Assembly (NCBI GenBank): GCA_037577475.1
Contig: CM075197.1
Span: 24,795,150 to 24,859,149, forward strand
Reading direction: 5' to 3'
Length of the DNA: 64,000 nucleotides
Origin: Chaunax sp. Z400
Lineage: Eukaryota; Chordata; Actinopteri; Lophiiformes; Chaunacidae
The notes beneath the pieces are model-generated. The model saw nothing but the letters and a program-made list of their open reading frames with translations, was not told where the DNA came from and did not search any database. Made by a program: the position numbers and the translations under genes. Below are positions 48,990 through 60,489 of the stretch, one piece after another (within the stretch, counting starts at the first letter, position 1; each line of letters begins with the position of its first letter).

Positions 48990-49090
48990 TTTTTTTAGAA
49001 TATATTATCCCTAATTATGCAAAAACTACTAAAACAATTTCCACAGATCTTACTGGAGAGGTGGGACGTGGGTCAGACGAGCCAGGCGGA
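48990..49090 (-). repeat. Fish interspersed repeat (TTTTTGCATAAT type)
   Basis: On the minus strand: CCCACCTCTCCAGTAAGATC, TGTGGAAATTG, TTAGTAGTTTTTGCATAATT. The same order (cccatccttc, aagttt, aagctg/atgggtt, agtagttcttgcgtaa) occurs twice at 59640-59890. Confidence 0.5.
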
Positions 49091-49154
49091 TGTTTAAGAT
49101 GTAGGATTGTTTGGCCTTGACGGAGTTAGATCCTGTAAGATGCACGATAAATGT

Positions 49155-49270
49155 GGCACAAGTTTTTTATGCCGGATGCCCTTCCTGATGCAAACCTCCT
49201 CATTTATCCGGGCTTGGGACCGACTCCAGGAGTCCACCTGCTTGTGCACCCCAACAACGGGTAACATTAG
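49155..49270 (-). mobile_element. LINE-type 3' terminal repeat fragment
   Basis: On the minus strand: GGTCCCAAGCCCGGATAAAT, GAGGAGGTTTGCATCAGG, AAGGGCATCCGGCATAAAA. This matches the tail at 22207-22340 in order and spacing. Confidence 0.65.
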
Positions 49271-49333
49271 CTGCCCACAGCTAATGATTTCGGCTTAGCC
49301 ATGATCAGTAAAACAGGTCAGGTCTTTAAAAAT

Positions 49334-49353
49334 GTATTATTATTATTATTATT
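49334..49353 (+). repeat. (ATT)6 microsatellite
   Basis: Short ATT run. Confidence 0.9.
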
Positions 49354-50259
49354 TATTAATATTTAGTGACCCATTCTAGTGATTTTTGTATTGACTTTTT
49401 CATTCCATCAGAGAGTGTTAACTATTAACTAACCAACTATGAACAATCATGTTGGGTTCGATAAGCTACATTATTCCCAGCAGGCCTGAAAAAAATGAAA
49501 TTAAGCATCTAAAAATCCAAAAAGCAAACTGTGTGTTTTGGCTTTATAAAACATCCTGGAGGACCTGAAGGGAAACAGCAAACTGGGCAGATTAAAATAT
49601 TTTCTGAGTAACAAACTATGTGCCAGAAATGGGGTGATTCAATAAACGAGTATATAAATGTAACCAGCCAACCCGGGCCTGTCACAGTTACATGACAGTC
49701 TGAGGGAAACACCACATATCAACATTTGGTATTGATGATAGGTTGTAAAATGTAACAACGTACCAATAAAAGAGAAGAAGCAGAGGACCTCCAGCGATGT
49801 AAGCCACTTTCAAAACATCACAAAAGGCTTTGCAAATGTTTTATGAGGAAGGAAATGAGTGTTTGTTACGCCTGAGGGACACACAACAGACACACACAGT
49901 GAGATAAACAGTTTGGTCATGTGTTCCAGGAAAACAAACAAAACAAAGCACAAAAAAGTAAGAGTGACTAATCCCATTGTATTCGCCTTTATACGCTCTA
50001 AAGCATGTTCAGCTATTCAATCTGCTTAAACGATTCGGTGTCAGTGTAGAGGATATGATCTGTGAATGATTTAAGATCAAATCTATGCTTGAGGTTACTT
50101 AGTAACAGTGTTGTCATTACATACTACATCACTGACAAGTTGTTTTTCAAATAACAAATACAATAATTATAACCAAATGTAAATTAGCCCAATAAAAAGT
50201 ATAAAAAAATTAAGAATAGAATAAGAATATTGGCAAATGGCCTTTGTGGTGGAAATCAT
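49354..50259. other. Noncoding DNA, nothing recognised
   Basis: No repeat family, RNA gene or credible exon identified. Confidence 0.5.
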
Positions 50260-50414
50260 TTACAGTATATCACTCATATCTGCCTTATACACATGCTATG
50301 CTAATGCTATGCTAACTCACTGAACTCTTTTGAACTGCTAAGTTAGCATAGCATTAGCATAGCATGTGTATAATTAAGCATGTGTCTAAGGCAGATATGA
50401 GTGATATACTGTAA
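50260..50414. repeat. Long inverted repeat, 58 bp arms
   Basis: The left arm 50260-50317 starts TTACAGTATATCACTCATAT and ends ATGCTATGCTAACT. The right arm 50341-50414 is its reverse complement with no mismatches, apart from one extra 16 bp block (within TATAATTAAGCATGTGTCTA) that repeats GCATGTGT. The loop is 23 bp. Transcription of either strand would give a long hairpin. It may be a tiny foldback transposon. Confidence 0.92.
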
Positions 50415-52104
50415 GAGATTCCCATCACACCTTTTAACCCGGAAATATGACAATCACAATCTCCGTTCTCCGGACTTTTTATATTTCAATGTTCCCAAAA
50501 CCCGAACGGAACTTTGAAAAAAAGGTTTTTAGATTTTTAGGTATTTTGTGCCTTCTTCTTGGAACAATTTGCAGGACTTCAAAGTTTGGTGACCCTAAAT
50601 GAGTTTAAGACTTTGGTGAATTCCATTGAATCCAGGCTGTCAATGTGTTCATGTTTCCTGTGATTTTGTTATTGTATTTTGATTTGAAAAACTTTGTGTT
50701 GCTGCTCCTCTGAGCTATGCAGGTCTCCCTTGTAAAAGAGATCTCTGATCTCAATGGGACATACCTTGTTAAATAAAATATTCCCCTGATCTACAGGCGG
50801 CAGGAATGCACTAAAAAAACAGAGTGAAACACCAAGAAATACTTCAAGGATCAGTTTTGTACTTGCTTCATGGGGAAGGAAGTAAATTGACCAGGTTTTT
50901 TTAGATGCATTTCAGTAAACCGAGCAACAATTACATGCAGGCCTAAATGAGAACAAAAGTTGCTTCTGTCAGCCCACTGGTTCGTATCGCTTTCATCCAG
51001 CAGGTGCTCATGTTGTCCGGATGGAAATGGAGGAAATGGATCTGGTTACCATTTGAAACACAGACACCATCATGAACATCATCATCAGGTGGAGCCCGTT
51101 TTCTGTAGGCATTCAAATGAAACAGCGAGCCGTCTTTTTGTTCTCCAGCCTCTGCAGCAGATCACTGGGCTCTCCGACTGTCACTGTTTAGTCTGGGTAA
51201 TGTATCAAGAGGTGTCCAAAAGCGAAATGATTCTGTGAAGTCTAGATTTCAGGTTTATCAAACGACCTCATTGCTCTTATAAAAAAACGATCCAGGGCTG
51301 CGCGATTATAGAGGTCAAACACCAGATCGTCTTTTATGATAATGACGAGCGTTAATGAGAGTTCGAGGCAGACAAAAGCTGAAAATCACGTTGTGTCATT
51401 GTGACTTACAGGCAACCATTGGAGCTCCCTTATAGCCACAGATTGGTTCACATCAGCTGGTGCCCCCTCCGGAAACAGCACACCGAAGACCTTTCACCAT
51501 GTGTCATCTCAGGAGATGAAAAGTAACATCACATGTGAAAGCAAAAACATGTGATCTGAAGACGACGTGTTCGCTCTGAGGGAAGCAGCAGAGTATAGAC
51601 TCAGACAACGAGGACGCCATTACAGAAAATAGTTTTTCAGAAGATCGAACAGAAAATTGCCTCTTCCAGCCTCAGATGATGGGAATTTCTGCATCTATGG
51701 CTATGTAAGCTTTTAGATGTCATTAGATATGAAGATGGAGTCTGAACAAAAGAAGATGCAGCCGGTTTTAGGTATAGACAGTAAAATATCGGACAGAGCT
51801 CAAGCGCCTTAAACCTGCATTCTTTCTAATGGCCAGCGGGGGGGTCGTTTTACAAGTCGTTTTACATACAGCGTGATGTTAATTTGATTAATGAGTCACA
51901 TTTAGAGTAAAACAGACAATAAAGCAGGGAAATACTGTGGGGCGTGGCCACCTTGTGATTGACAAGTTGCTACCAAAGCGTGTCCTCGGCTCATTTCTTA
52001 CTTGTCAGTCAAATGCAATCAGGATAGAGGCTTAGAAATGTGTTCTTCTCCAAATATGGCCACAATGCCAAATTAGTAGTCCAGGTGATGTCACAGTGGT
52101 TTCC
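50415..52104. other. Noncoding DNA, nothing recognised
   Basis: The open frame 50960-51238 has a His-rich stretch (HRHHHEHHHQ) caused by CATCAT repeats and no recognised domain. Nothing else noted. Confidence 0.5.
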
Positions 52105-52198
52105 ATCCAGTCTACCTCAGGGTCTCCTCCCAGTGGGACATCCTAAGCAAATACCCGAATCACAGCGAGCTGTCCCAATGACAGCCGGAGATCACGGC
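52105..52198 (-). mobile_element. LINE fragment, same family as at 32 kb, internally deleted
   Basis: The plus strand has CTCAGGGTCTCCTCCCAGTG, GGACATCCTAAGCAAATACC, then CTGTCCCAATGACAGCCGG and AGATCACGGC. Both halves match 32007-32620 (AAGGGTCTCTTCCAAGTGGG; CTGTCCCAATGACAGTCGG), but the roughly 200 bp between them there is missing here. Confidence 0.6.
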
Positions 52199-53032
52199 GT
52201 GGTGGTTTAATCATATAGTCTATGGTATGAAACTGGTACCGGTTCCTGACTGGTCAGTGCTGATGAGTGTTGATTAACTCTTGGCAAAGCTGCTCTGCTC
52301 CATATTTCCATAACATGATTTCGTCTTCATGTTCCTACGTATCCTCTAACGATGATGTCGTGCAGCCGCCATCAAGCGATTACGTTAGATGTTGCATAAC
52401 TGCATGTTTGCATTCTGTGCTCTGCAGTCACTGCTGACACTTTACTTGACTTGCTCACTTTACAAAGTTTCATAAAACATGTAGCTTAATGCAATACATT
52501 ATAGATGCAAAAAGGTTTTGCATGTGCAGGGTGAAACCAATGACTTCATGAATCATGTACAAACATATTCTATAACTCTAAAGCAGTGCAACGTTAGCAA
52601 AGCAGCAACTAATGTAATATCATTAAAAAAAAAATGTTTTAAGCATCCGAAAGTTTTGTTTCTAAACTAGCCCGTCAGAAAAATGAATAATAAAATAACA
52701 TGTACTGCTGTATCAGTATTTAAATTTGATATAAATAAAAATCCATCCATCCTTATGATTTTATTTATGATCACTGAAGCGTCTCCTTCACATTCAGTCA
52801 ACAGGAGAACTCAACACTTCCATGTCGTCACTTGGCAACAGGCTCCATGCTGTATTTCTGGGATGCCGCTGCATGTCAGACTGTATTGGTAGCTGATTTA
52901 TAAGCAGTCAGTATGGAAATTTATGAGGAGTGAGATCATCTCTGGGGAAACTGACATTTAAAATTAGAGCGAGTCATGTTAAAAGACTCTTCATTAATCA
53001 CTTTGGAAATACTTTTAGAATCTAGAGGAAAA
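52199..53032. other. Noncoding DNA, nothing recognised
   Basis: AT-rich; no shared repeat. A short CCATCCATCC run at about 52743 may be a retroelement-tail remnant but is too short to assign. Confidence 0.45.
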
Positions 53033-53135
53033 TTCTCACTTGAGAAAAAAAAAGCCCTGTTTTTCTTGAATTAATGATTAATGAATTATCTCATTAATTC
53101 AGAAAAACAGAGCAATTTCTTTTTCCCAAGTGAAT
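53033..53135. repeat. Imperfect inverted repeat, about 45 bp arms
   Basis: The left arm (53033-53077) contains TCACTTGAGAAAAA, CCCTGTTTTTCTTGAATTAA and TGA. The right arm (53091-53135), reversed, reads ATTCACTTGGGAAAAA, CTCTGTTTTTCTGAATTAA and TGA. Pairing is extensive with a few mismatches and gaps. Confidence 0.8.
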
Positions 53136-53396
53136 GCAGTACGCTTCATACCTGCATTAACTTGAACCTTTTCAGAGATTTCATGGAGGATATAGGAAGA
53201 AAAAAACCATTTTAAATAAAAAAAAGTGGGTGGAAAAAAAGCAGGAAAAGGAACATTTAAGTTGCGTTTTCTACTATTTTTCTACTGTTTTTAAATTTCC
53301 TTTCGCAGAAATCTTATGGTTTCCATGTTTGTTTTGGTCTCAATCATTAGAAGAAAATGATTTAATATTTGTCTCTTCAGTAGAAGAATCATACGT
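53136..53396. other. Noncoding DNA, nothing recognised
   Basis: A-rich spacer; no feature recognised. Confidence 0.5.
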
Positions 53397-53434
53397 CTCT
53401 ATCTATCTATCTATCTGTCTGTCTGTCTGTCTGT
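53397..53434 (+). repeat. Compound (TCTA)n(TCTG)n microsatellite
   Basis: About four TCTA units followed by about four TCTG units. Confidence 0.93.
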
Positions 53435-54307
53435 ACATGGAGGTTTCACTGAAAGGTTCCAACTTTACAGAGGCTTTCTGATTTTTTTTTTTACTTGCTT
53501 GATTTGAACTCTGTGCTCTCGTTCGGTCCATAATTTCTCAGAGCGAAGTGAGAGAAAAGTGCAGCCGATCTGAGGGTCACTGTGATCTAAACCAGACAGC
53601 AGAGACGACTGTAATAAGAAGGAATTTATGAAGCAAGTAAAAGCCATAATGTGGTATTCTGTTCGTGCGGCTTGTTGTGATCACAGTCGCTGTGGATTTC
53701 AGGGGATGTTTCTGCCTGAGATGGTTCGGGACCCCCTTGCCAGACCCCCCAGCAAGCTAGCAAAGGGTGCATGAATGAGGCTGATTAACTCCAAGCCTGT
53801 GTTCGGTTCCACCATGTAGGGGCTTCATATTCTGGTCAGCATCCTGTTTTGTGTTTGACTCATTTGGTTTGCAATGAAACCAGCTGAAAAATGTAATAAA
53901 GCTTCTAAAATCCTAATGTGTGATCAAATTGAGGGGGTATTTTTTTTTTTTTAAAGTGTTCTGTTGGACGGTGATGAAAGTGGCGGAGCTGCCAATTCTT
54001 TGGTCATTTTATTTTCTGTTTTGCCATTTTGAGGAGGACAGTGACAGCTGCTTCCCCACCACGATGGATGTAGTTCAGCCCAGTAACAGCTTGTCTGTCT
54101 GAAAGCAGTCGCCCATTTCCATGGCTCAGGAGTTTGGAGTCCAATGAGTGCATTTTTTAATATGGAGCCGGAATCAAGGTCATATTTATTGATGAGGTTG
54201 CTTCGTGATACATCAGCATCTACAGTAGCCAAGTCTGAGAGGCTCTCCGCTGTACACGAGCGTGTGGATTTACAACAATCAATTCTGGGGCCATGAATTA
54301 TGTCTGC
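53435..54307. other. Noncoding DNA, nothing recognised
   Basis: Holds most of the window's longest open frame (53951-54397, minus, 148 codons), which crosses a G homopolymer and has no domain. T11-12 run at about 53940. Confidence 0.5.
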
Positions 54308-54320
54308 GGGGGGGGGGGGG
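54308..54320 (+). repeat. G homopolymer, 13 bases
   Basis: Uninterrupted G run. Confidence 0.9.
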
Positions 54321-55479
54321 TTTAGTCCAGATATTATAGATAAATAAATGAGAGGCATCATAAAAGTCAGGTCAGCTGTGAGGTTTTTTTTAGGCATTTT
54401 TTAGGCAATTATGTAAAGAACAGAACAGATGTTTTTAAAATGAAAGCTTAACAGAGGTTTTATTGTTAAATGATGTTTTTATTTCTAGTTTTAAGTCATC
54501 TGTCCATCTGACAGGAATGAAATGCAGATTGTTCTGTACTTGCCAACATGTAAAATCTTAGATTTGGAAACATGAGATTTAATTATCTTGATTTGAAAGT
54601 TTTTTACTAGTTTTATTTATTTTTTTCTTTTGACTGTTGACATTTGCAGAGCAGCATTCTGTACAATCTATACCTGAGGTATATCCTTATCTAGAGATCA
54701 TTATTTCATCACCCACTCGTCAAAGATGCACATAATCCCAGGATGGAGGGGATGCAATTATTCTCTTTAATTAAGTGACAATGACTTTATTAAAGTTGGA
54801 AATCCCTCAAGTAGTTGTTTTCCTTTCCAAAAAAAAAAAAAAAAAATTTAAAAAAATCCAAATCCCATTGACATTCATAACAAAGCTACTAATTAAATAA
54901 AAATCGCTGACATTTTTCATGACATTTTTGTTTTTAATACATGCATCAACATACATGCAGCCTCCAGTCTCACCTTGATGTTAATGTCAGCAACGGTTTG
55001 CTCACTGAAACACCTCACCTAGTCAATTAGCCTCCAGCAGTAATAAGAACAGGGATGAAAAATAACTCTAGTCCACCTTTCACTATGACTATAGCGGATT
55101 CCAAATGGTCTTTCATGGCTTCCAGTTTTAAGGTTTTCAGTCCCAATGATGAAACTATTTGTTCTGTTACTGGCATCCAAAGCATATTGATGTTGTCTCT
55201 TTGCTTGTTAACCAACCAGTACTGGAGTCTCCATTGTCGTTTTTTCTCCACTTCTCATTGAAAAAAAGAAGTTTTATGACCTTTGGCTTTTTTGGCCTGT
55301 GTCTTCTCCTGGGAGGCTTTCTTTGCAGACCTTTAACCTCAACAATGTAATGGCACAATGTTTTTTCTGTGTCTTCTTGTTAAAAAGTATAAGTGAAACA
55401 AGCAGACTCCCATTTTTATCTGTGCTGTGGAATATCACAAATGGCTATGTTGCAAAAAATATACATATCCTAATTCAAA
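54321..55479. other. Noncoding DNA with an 18-base A run
   Basis: An A run occurs at 54829-54846. Overlapping frames at 55027-55358 on both strands cancel each other out as evidence. No element was recognised. Confidence 0.45.
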
Positions 55480-56169
55480 TTAACTGCAAAAACAATAAAT
55501 TCACAGACATTTTCAGTAAAGGTTTGCAGAGGGAGACTGTAATTTTACAGATTTCTCTGCATTATTACAATCAAACACCTTCAATAAATTAACAGCACTA
55601 AAAGTTATACAGCAAAAAACTTTATTGTTACAGATTTTTCCTAAATCATTACGATCAAACACCGACAATTTGTAACAGCACAAAAGGTTTATCGATTTTC
55701 TGTAAGGCTACACAGCAAAGTCACCACTTTATCACTGTGGATGATGATAATTAAAAAGACTATGCATTATGTTTGATGTAATGAAAAAAAAACACCTAAA
55801 TTTGCAATCAGAATTAGAGTTTAAAATTATAAGTACACATTAATATAAGACTAATAAGATTTACCTTCAAATTACAAAGAAAAATGTCAATTTTTTAGAA
55901 TGGACATAAATCTTTATATAAAAAGCTACATTATAAATTACAGTTAATTTTTTAAAATGAATTTAAATATATTTGCATTTAGTTAAAGAAAAAAGGAAAA
56001 TACCATAAAGTAATTCTGTAACAAAAAAAAAATAGATTGAATTTGTCATTATTGGCATTACACTTAAAAAACAGTTGGCTTATTAATTTACAGACAATGT
56101 CCAATTTTACAGAGTTTTGTATTAAATAAAAAGTTATTTTCTTTTTTTAGTTTTTTTTTTACAGTGTAT
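55480..56169 (+). repeat. Family-F repeat, long copy
   Basis: The right half (55755-56169) aligns with 60808-61199: CATTATGTTTGATGTAATGA, GTACACATTAATATAAGACT, AATTACAAAGAAAAATGT, TGTCATTATTGGCATTACAC, GGCTTATTAATTTACAGACA and finally TTTTTTTACAGTGT. The left half is rich in CTGTAA/TTACAG motifs. It is probably a nonautonomous DNA transposon. The left boundary is approximate. Confidence 0.6.
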
Positions 56170-57009
56170 AGTAAAAGGTCACAGAAAGTGGAAGGTAAAC
56201 AGCACATAGTTGATTTTTTTGCTTTCACATCGACATTTTTACTATTTTCACTTGAATGCTGCTCACTGGTGTAGATCCAATGCAGGTAACCTCCGACAAA
56301 TCTCATTCCTGCTTCGCCCCCTGCCAACATGTAAGACCTTTAATCTAAACTCCATCTGCTGCAACACGTGAGGGGGAAAAAAGGCTTGCAGGGCGAAATC
56401 ATGAAGCAGAAATAACTGAGGAACAACACATTGTATATTTCCAACATATCTCTAATGGTGCCCAATCTTTGTGTCTATCTTAAATGATGTGATACCAAAG
56501 TGTTAGCCTGAGAACTCAGTGCTGGTTGTTCTTTATGTTTATAGGAGATAATGAGCAGCTTTCACAGTGTCTGCATGCTACTGATCCAGACAGCACACAT
56601 CAGGACGTTTGGATGAAAAATGCTTCACCATTAGGGACCTTGATAAAGATTGTAAGTAAGGGAACGAGGTGAATAACCAGTGATAATTCAGGTGTATATA
56701 TATATAGAGTATATACATATAATCTGAGATCATTATGATGATTGCTAGCTGGCTTCCCTGGACTTAAACACAGTTTTTCGACTGACTATGCACCAAACTT
56801 CTTATCGAGGCAAACCCATTCACCCCAATAATAGGTGGCTGTGCAGCATACTGGAATCTTAAAGTGTAATTTGTCATTGGTCACACTTGAGCAAGCAGAT
56901 TTCTTGGCTCAGGTAACAAGACTCTGACCACGGCCGTCGTCTGAGTGGAGGGTGCTGTACGCCAGCTCTGTTTGCTGTCGGTGTACTACATGGAGTTCAC
57001 AAGTTCTCT
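56170..57009. other. Noncoding DNA, nothing recognised
   Basis: Only a short TATATATATATA stretch at about 56695-56706 stands out. Confidence 0.5.
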
Positions 57010-57031
57010 CCCCCCTCCCCCCCCCCCCCCC
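57010..57031 (+). repeat. C-rich homopolymer tract
   Basis: Six C, one T, then 15 C. Confidence 0.9.
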
Positions 57032-58970
57032 ACTTGTGTGGGAATGAAAAGTCAGCAATGCTATTTATAATCACCCACTAGAGCAGCGCTACACCGCCGT
57101 CGTTTTGTTCGGTGTAGAGAAACAAAGATGGGTCTGCGACGTGACGCCGTTACGCAATCTCTGAGCTCGACCAATTTGTGACGTTAGGTCTGGTACTTTT
57201 TTGTACATGACTTTTGAACTAATTATCTACTCTGTGGATAGATCTCGATGAGTTGTAATCAAGAAATCAGATTTAAATTTTAAAAAATTCTCCATGAAAA
57301 TGAGCAAAACTTCTATTTTTTTTAAAACTTTTCTCAAATGGCTGGAAAGTGCTGCTCCTGACATGGCAGAATTTTGCAATTTTTTGTTAAACAGTTAGCA
57401 TTCCTGCTAAATTAGTCTAAAACGCCTATCCAGTGCTTACCCAAAGTAAATTGAAAGCTATTCAAGCAGGAAGGCTCATAAACTTCAAGGCTAGTTCTGA
57501 AGAATAGTAAATCCTGAGTGTTGTCAGCAAATGTATTTGTACCCAACATGTAACGCCCTACAACTCAGGTCAGAATCTAAAAATCAAAAGAGATCATAAA
57601 AATATAAGTAATTTGCTTTATTAAAAATAACAAAATAAGAATTTGCACACACAAAAGAAAATACTTGGCCTTGAACCTGACCTAGTTACCTAAGGTTAGG
57701 TTAGGTTTGTATTTCTGTAGAAATGAAGCAAGCCATCGATGATGACATGATGACATGTTAGGAGTGCAACCCACAGCTGGAGGATTTAGAAAGCAGCGAC
57801 TAAAAGTTAGCAGGTCATTCAAAAGTCCTTCTCAATATTCGCTCATCATTTTTCCATGTATTACTGATGATCTGTATCAATCAGGTCGTTATTGTCATCA
57901 GAGACTAAAATAGAAATAAACCTTTAAACAGACATGCAGGTAATTGGCGAAATGACGCTGTCTGGTCCAGAGTGACCCTGAAACCTGACCATAGATGTGT
58001 CACGTAAAATCCTGCAAATGAAAGGACGTGATGGTTACGGGTTTTCATATAAAATGCTAATTGGAAATCAGTTCCAGTCAGTTCAAGCCAGAAGAACTTG
58101 AGCTCATCTTTAATTCATGCGAGCACTTTACACTGCTGGGCCACGGCAATCTTCTCCCTGCAACTCCCATGAAAGCAGATTCCCAGAAGGCTCAACGTTC
58201 CCTTGAGGAAACAGCTGGGAAACTCCTCTCCTTCTCTTCTCATCTTCCTCTCCTTCACCCCTCTCCATTTAGAAGGATCCACCCATCATGGGTGTGAAGA
58301 TATTTAATGATGTATGCTATGAGCATCATCAGGCAGATGTTCCAGGTGGGTAAATACTGTATTTTAGTCCAGTACGGAGAATACAAATTAATCTATTTTT
58401 TTTATTTTAAAGATGGAGGCTTTAAAATCATAGTGCTAGAAATGAGTCCAGGCTTACTGACTGCAGTGTGACTGATGTTAATGATAATTTGCAGCAAGAT
58501 TTTTCCAACTCCAGCTCCACCACCACCACCACAAAAGCTGCTGTGCTTTTGGATTCATTTAAAAGGAAAAGAGAAAAAAAGAAGTTATGTCTTTGCTGGA
58601 TATTTGCATTACTATTGCACATTTGCAGCATCTGTAAGTGATTAAAAGTTATGAATTTTTATTGTGAAATCACACGAGACTGAAACAGTAATGGCTGAAT
58701 TGTAGGAGCCAAATTGCAGAACTCAGGGATGCAGAGACAGACGAAAAGTTCAAACACAAGTTTCATGAATTTTGGCAGAATATTGCAAAGTACAGAGAAA
58801 TGAATGCTGAGGACGACTGGGGCTGAGAGCAGACAGGCCGGTGATGATCTTCAGTAATCTTCAGTCTTGTAACTCACAACACTTTCCCAGAGTGCAGCAG
58901 AAACAGAGGAGAGAACAACAGATCAGCAACAAGCAAACTAACAGGATCAAAAAAACCTTCAAAATCTCTT
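57032..58970. other. Noncoding DNA, nothing recognised
   Basis: The open frame 58061-58297 (78 codons) has no domain or splice-site support. A CACCACCACCACCAC run lies near 58520. Confidence 0.5.
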
Positions 58971-59145
58971 AAGGCCCAGTTATGCTCTATGTTAAAAAGA
59001 CGGATACGGAGTCTTCTGCGTTCACTCCGTACAGAATCCGGCACGTTTTCGGAGAGCATACGGATACGGACGAGACGGACGAGATGGATGAAACGAAGCA
59101 ATGCCACCGGAAATGGTTGGGGGCAGTGTAGCTACTATTCAAAGA
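58971..59145 (+). mobile_element. Family-B TIR element, left part
   Basis: Begins AAGGCCCAGTTATGCTCTAT and continues GACGGATACGGAG, TCCGGCACGTTTTCGGAG, then GGAAATGGTTGGGGGCAGTG and TAGCTACTATTCAA. It shares this order with 2862-3013 (minus) and its right part with 19041-19450. It stops abruptly, so the right half is lost. Confidence 0.6.
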
Positions 59146-59639
59146 TTTGTTTGGATTTGTACTCTTGTGTTGAAGTGGGCATGGAATCCAATGCCACTCG
59201 CCCACCACAAGATTGTTAACAGCAATTTCCTGGATTCAGGTGTCTTTTAACAAATGGTTTCATACTTATTTTTCCTGGAGAGGATGAGACAAGACGTTAT
59301 GGGTACATTTTGTAATTTCATTAAGGGAAGCAGTTGGTTCCAGATCACATATTATGAAACTTATTGAGAAGCCAGAAGTACGGAAATTGACTCAATGAGT
59401 AATTCACAGCCATCTTTAATAACTGGAATGGCTTTTCTGCCCAGTGCCTCCAGGAAGTTGTGGGCTCCTGTATTTTTGGTGAAACCATGAGGAAACTCAA
59501 AGATAAGTTAGATGTGCAGATAGGTTATCAGTGATATGGACAAAACTGCAAGGTTGTGCAGAATGCATGAAGACTGAATTAGACTGAATTTGCTTAAGTT
59601 ATTACAAAAGCGACATCTTAATTTCCTGGAGGGACTGAA
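59146..59639. other. Noncoding DNA, nothing recognised
   Basis: No feature recognised. Confidence 0.5.
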
Positions 59640-59890
59640 AGCCGAACAAATCCTGCACGTCTGCTAAGCTTGCCCGACCCATGCCTCATCCTTCCACAAA
59701 GTTTCATGGAGATGGGTTAAGTAGTTTTTGTGTGATTAGGACAAATGTTGCGAAGAAAGTCTTTCTGTCCCAATCATCTGGATCCATGTCAGAATTTATT
59801 GGGTTTGTTCTTCGCCTGTGCCCCATCCTTCGACCAAGTTTCGCATAAAGCTGTCCAGTAGTTCTTGCGTAAACCTCATTCCTGTTCATT
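59640..59890 (+). repeat. Two tandem-like copies of a fish interspersed repeat
   Basis: First copy: CCATGCCTCATCCTTCCACA, AAGTTTCATGGAGATGGG, AGTAGTTTTTGTGTGATTAG. Second copy: TGTGCCCCATCCTTCGACC, AAGTTTCGCATAAAGCTG, CAGTAGTTCTTGCGTAAACC. The motif order is the same and also matches 48990-49090 reversed. The element class is not assigned. Confidence 0.55.
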
Positions 59891-60489
59891 GTTCATTTAA
59901 ACTTGAGGATTTCTTAATGCTTACATGCAATTATAATTTCTGTTGAATGAATTTGCTATCAAATCAGTAACTGTAATGTGGAGAAGCCACCTGCAGTCAA
60001 TGTGCCCAGCGAGTTGAATATCCAATTAAATGTGAGTTAATCACTCATGTGCTGACCTACAAAGAGCCACTAATTACAGAGGGGCAGTGTACTTTAAAGT
60101 CACCATCCTCTTGTGTTCAGAGGATGAGTCACTGAAAGACAACACACTAATAAGTTGTAAATAACTCCGGCGTTGACTGCCTGTTGCTGTGGTTACCCAT
60201 GTTAGACACAGGCTGTTTCACTGGAACTACTAGGTGTTCATTATAAGGAACAAAATGGACGACCTAATCAGAAAGGAGTATTTACCCAGACCATGGCATG
60301 AAGCTCGTAGCCCAGGGTGTTATTCTGGAGGCATTAATGAATTAATTAATCATTAATTTGGAATAATTACAAATGATTTTCCATGATTGCTTTTTAACAA
60401 CAGCTTCATGTCTGCCCTCTGCGGCGTCTCGCAGGTTTCGTCTCCAAGTCCTCGTCAGGCCTGGCTCCATGTCAGCTCAGTGTTCCTGT
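59891..60489. other. Noncoding DNA, nothing recognised
   Basis: No feature recognised; an ATTAATTAATTAAT-type run lies at about 60340. Confidence 0.5.

Noticed and set aside
50960..51238. His-rich small protein
   Set aside because: The His run comes from a local CATCAT repeat and the rest has no domain or splice support.
53951..54397. Longest open frame in the window (148 codons, minus)
   Set aside because: It crosses a G homopolymer (giving poly-Pro), shows no domain, and frames of this length are expected by chance in 64 kb.
57690..57715. Telomere-like TTAGGTTAGG motif
   Set aside because: Only two or three imperfect units; not the vertebrate TTAGGG repeat.
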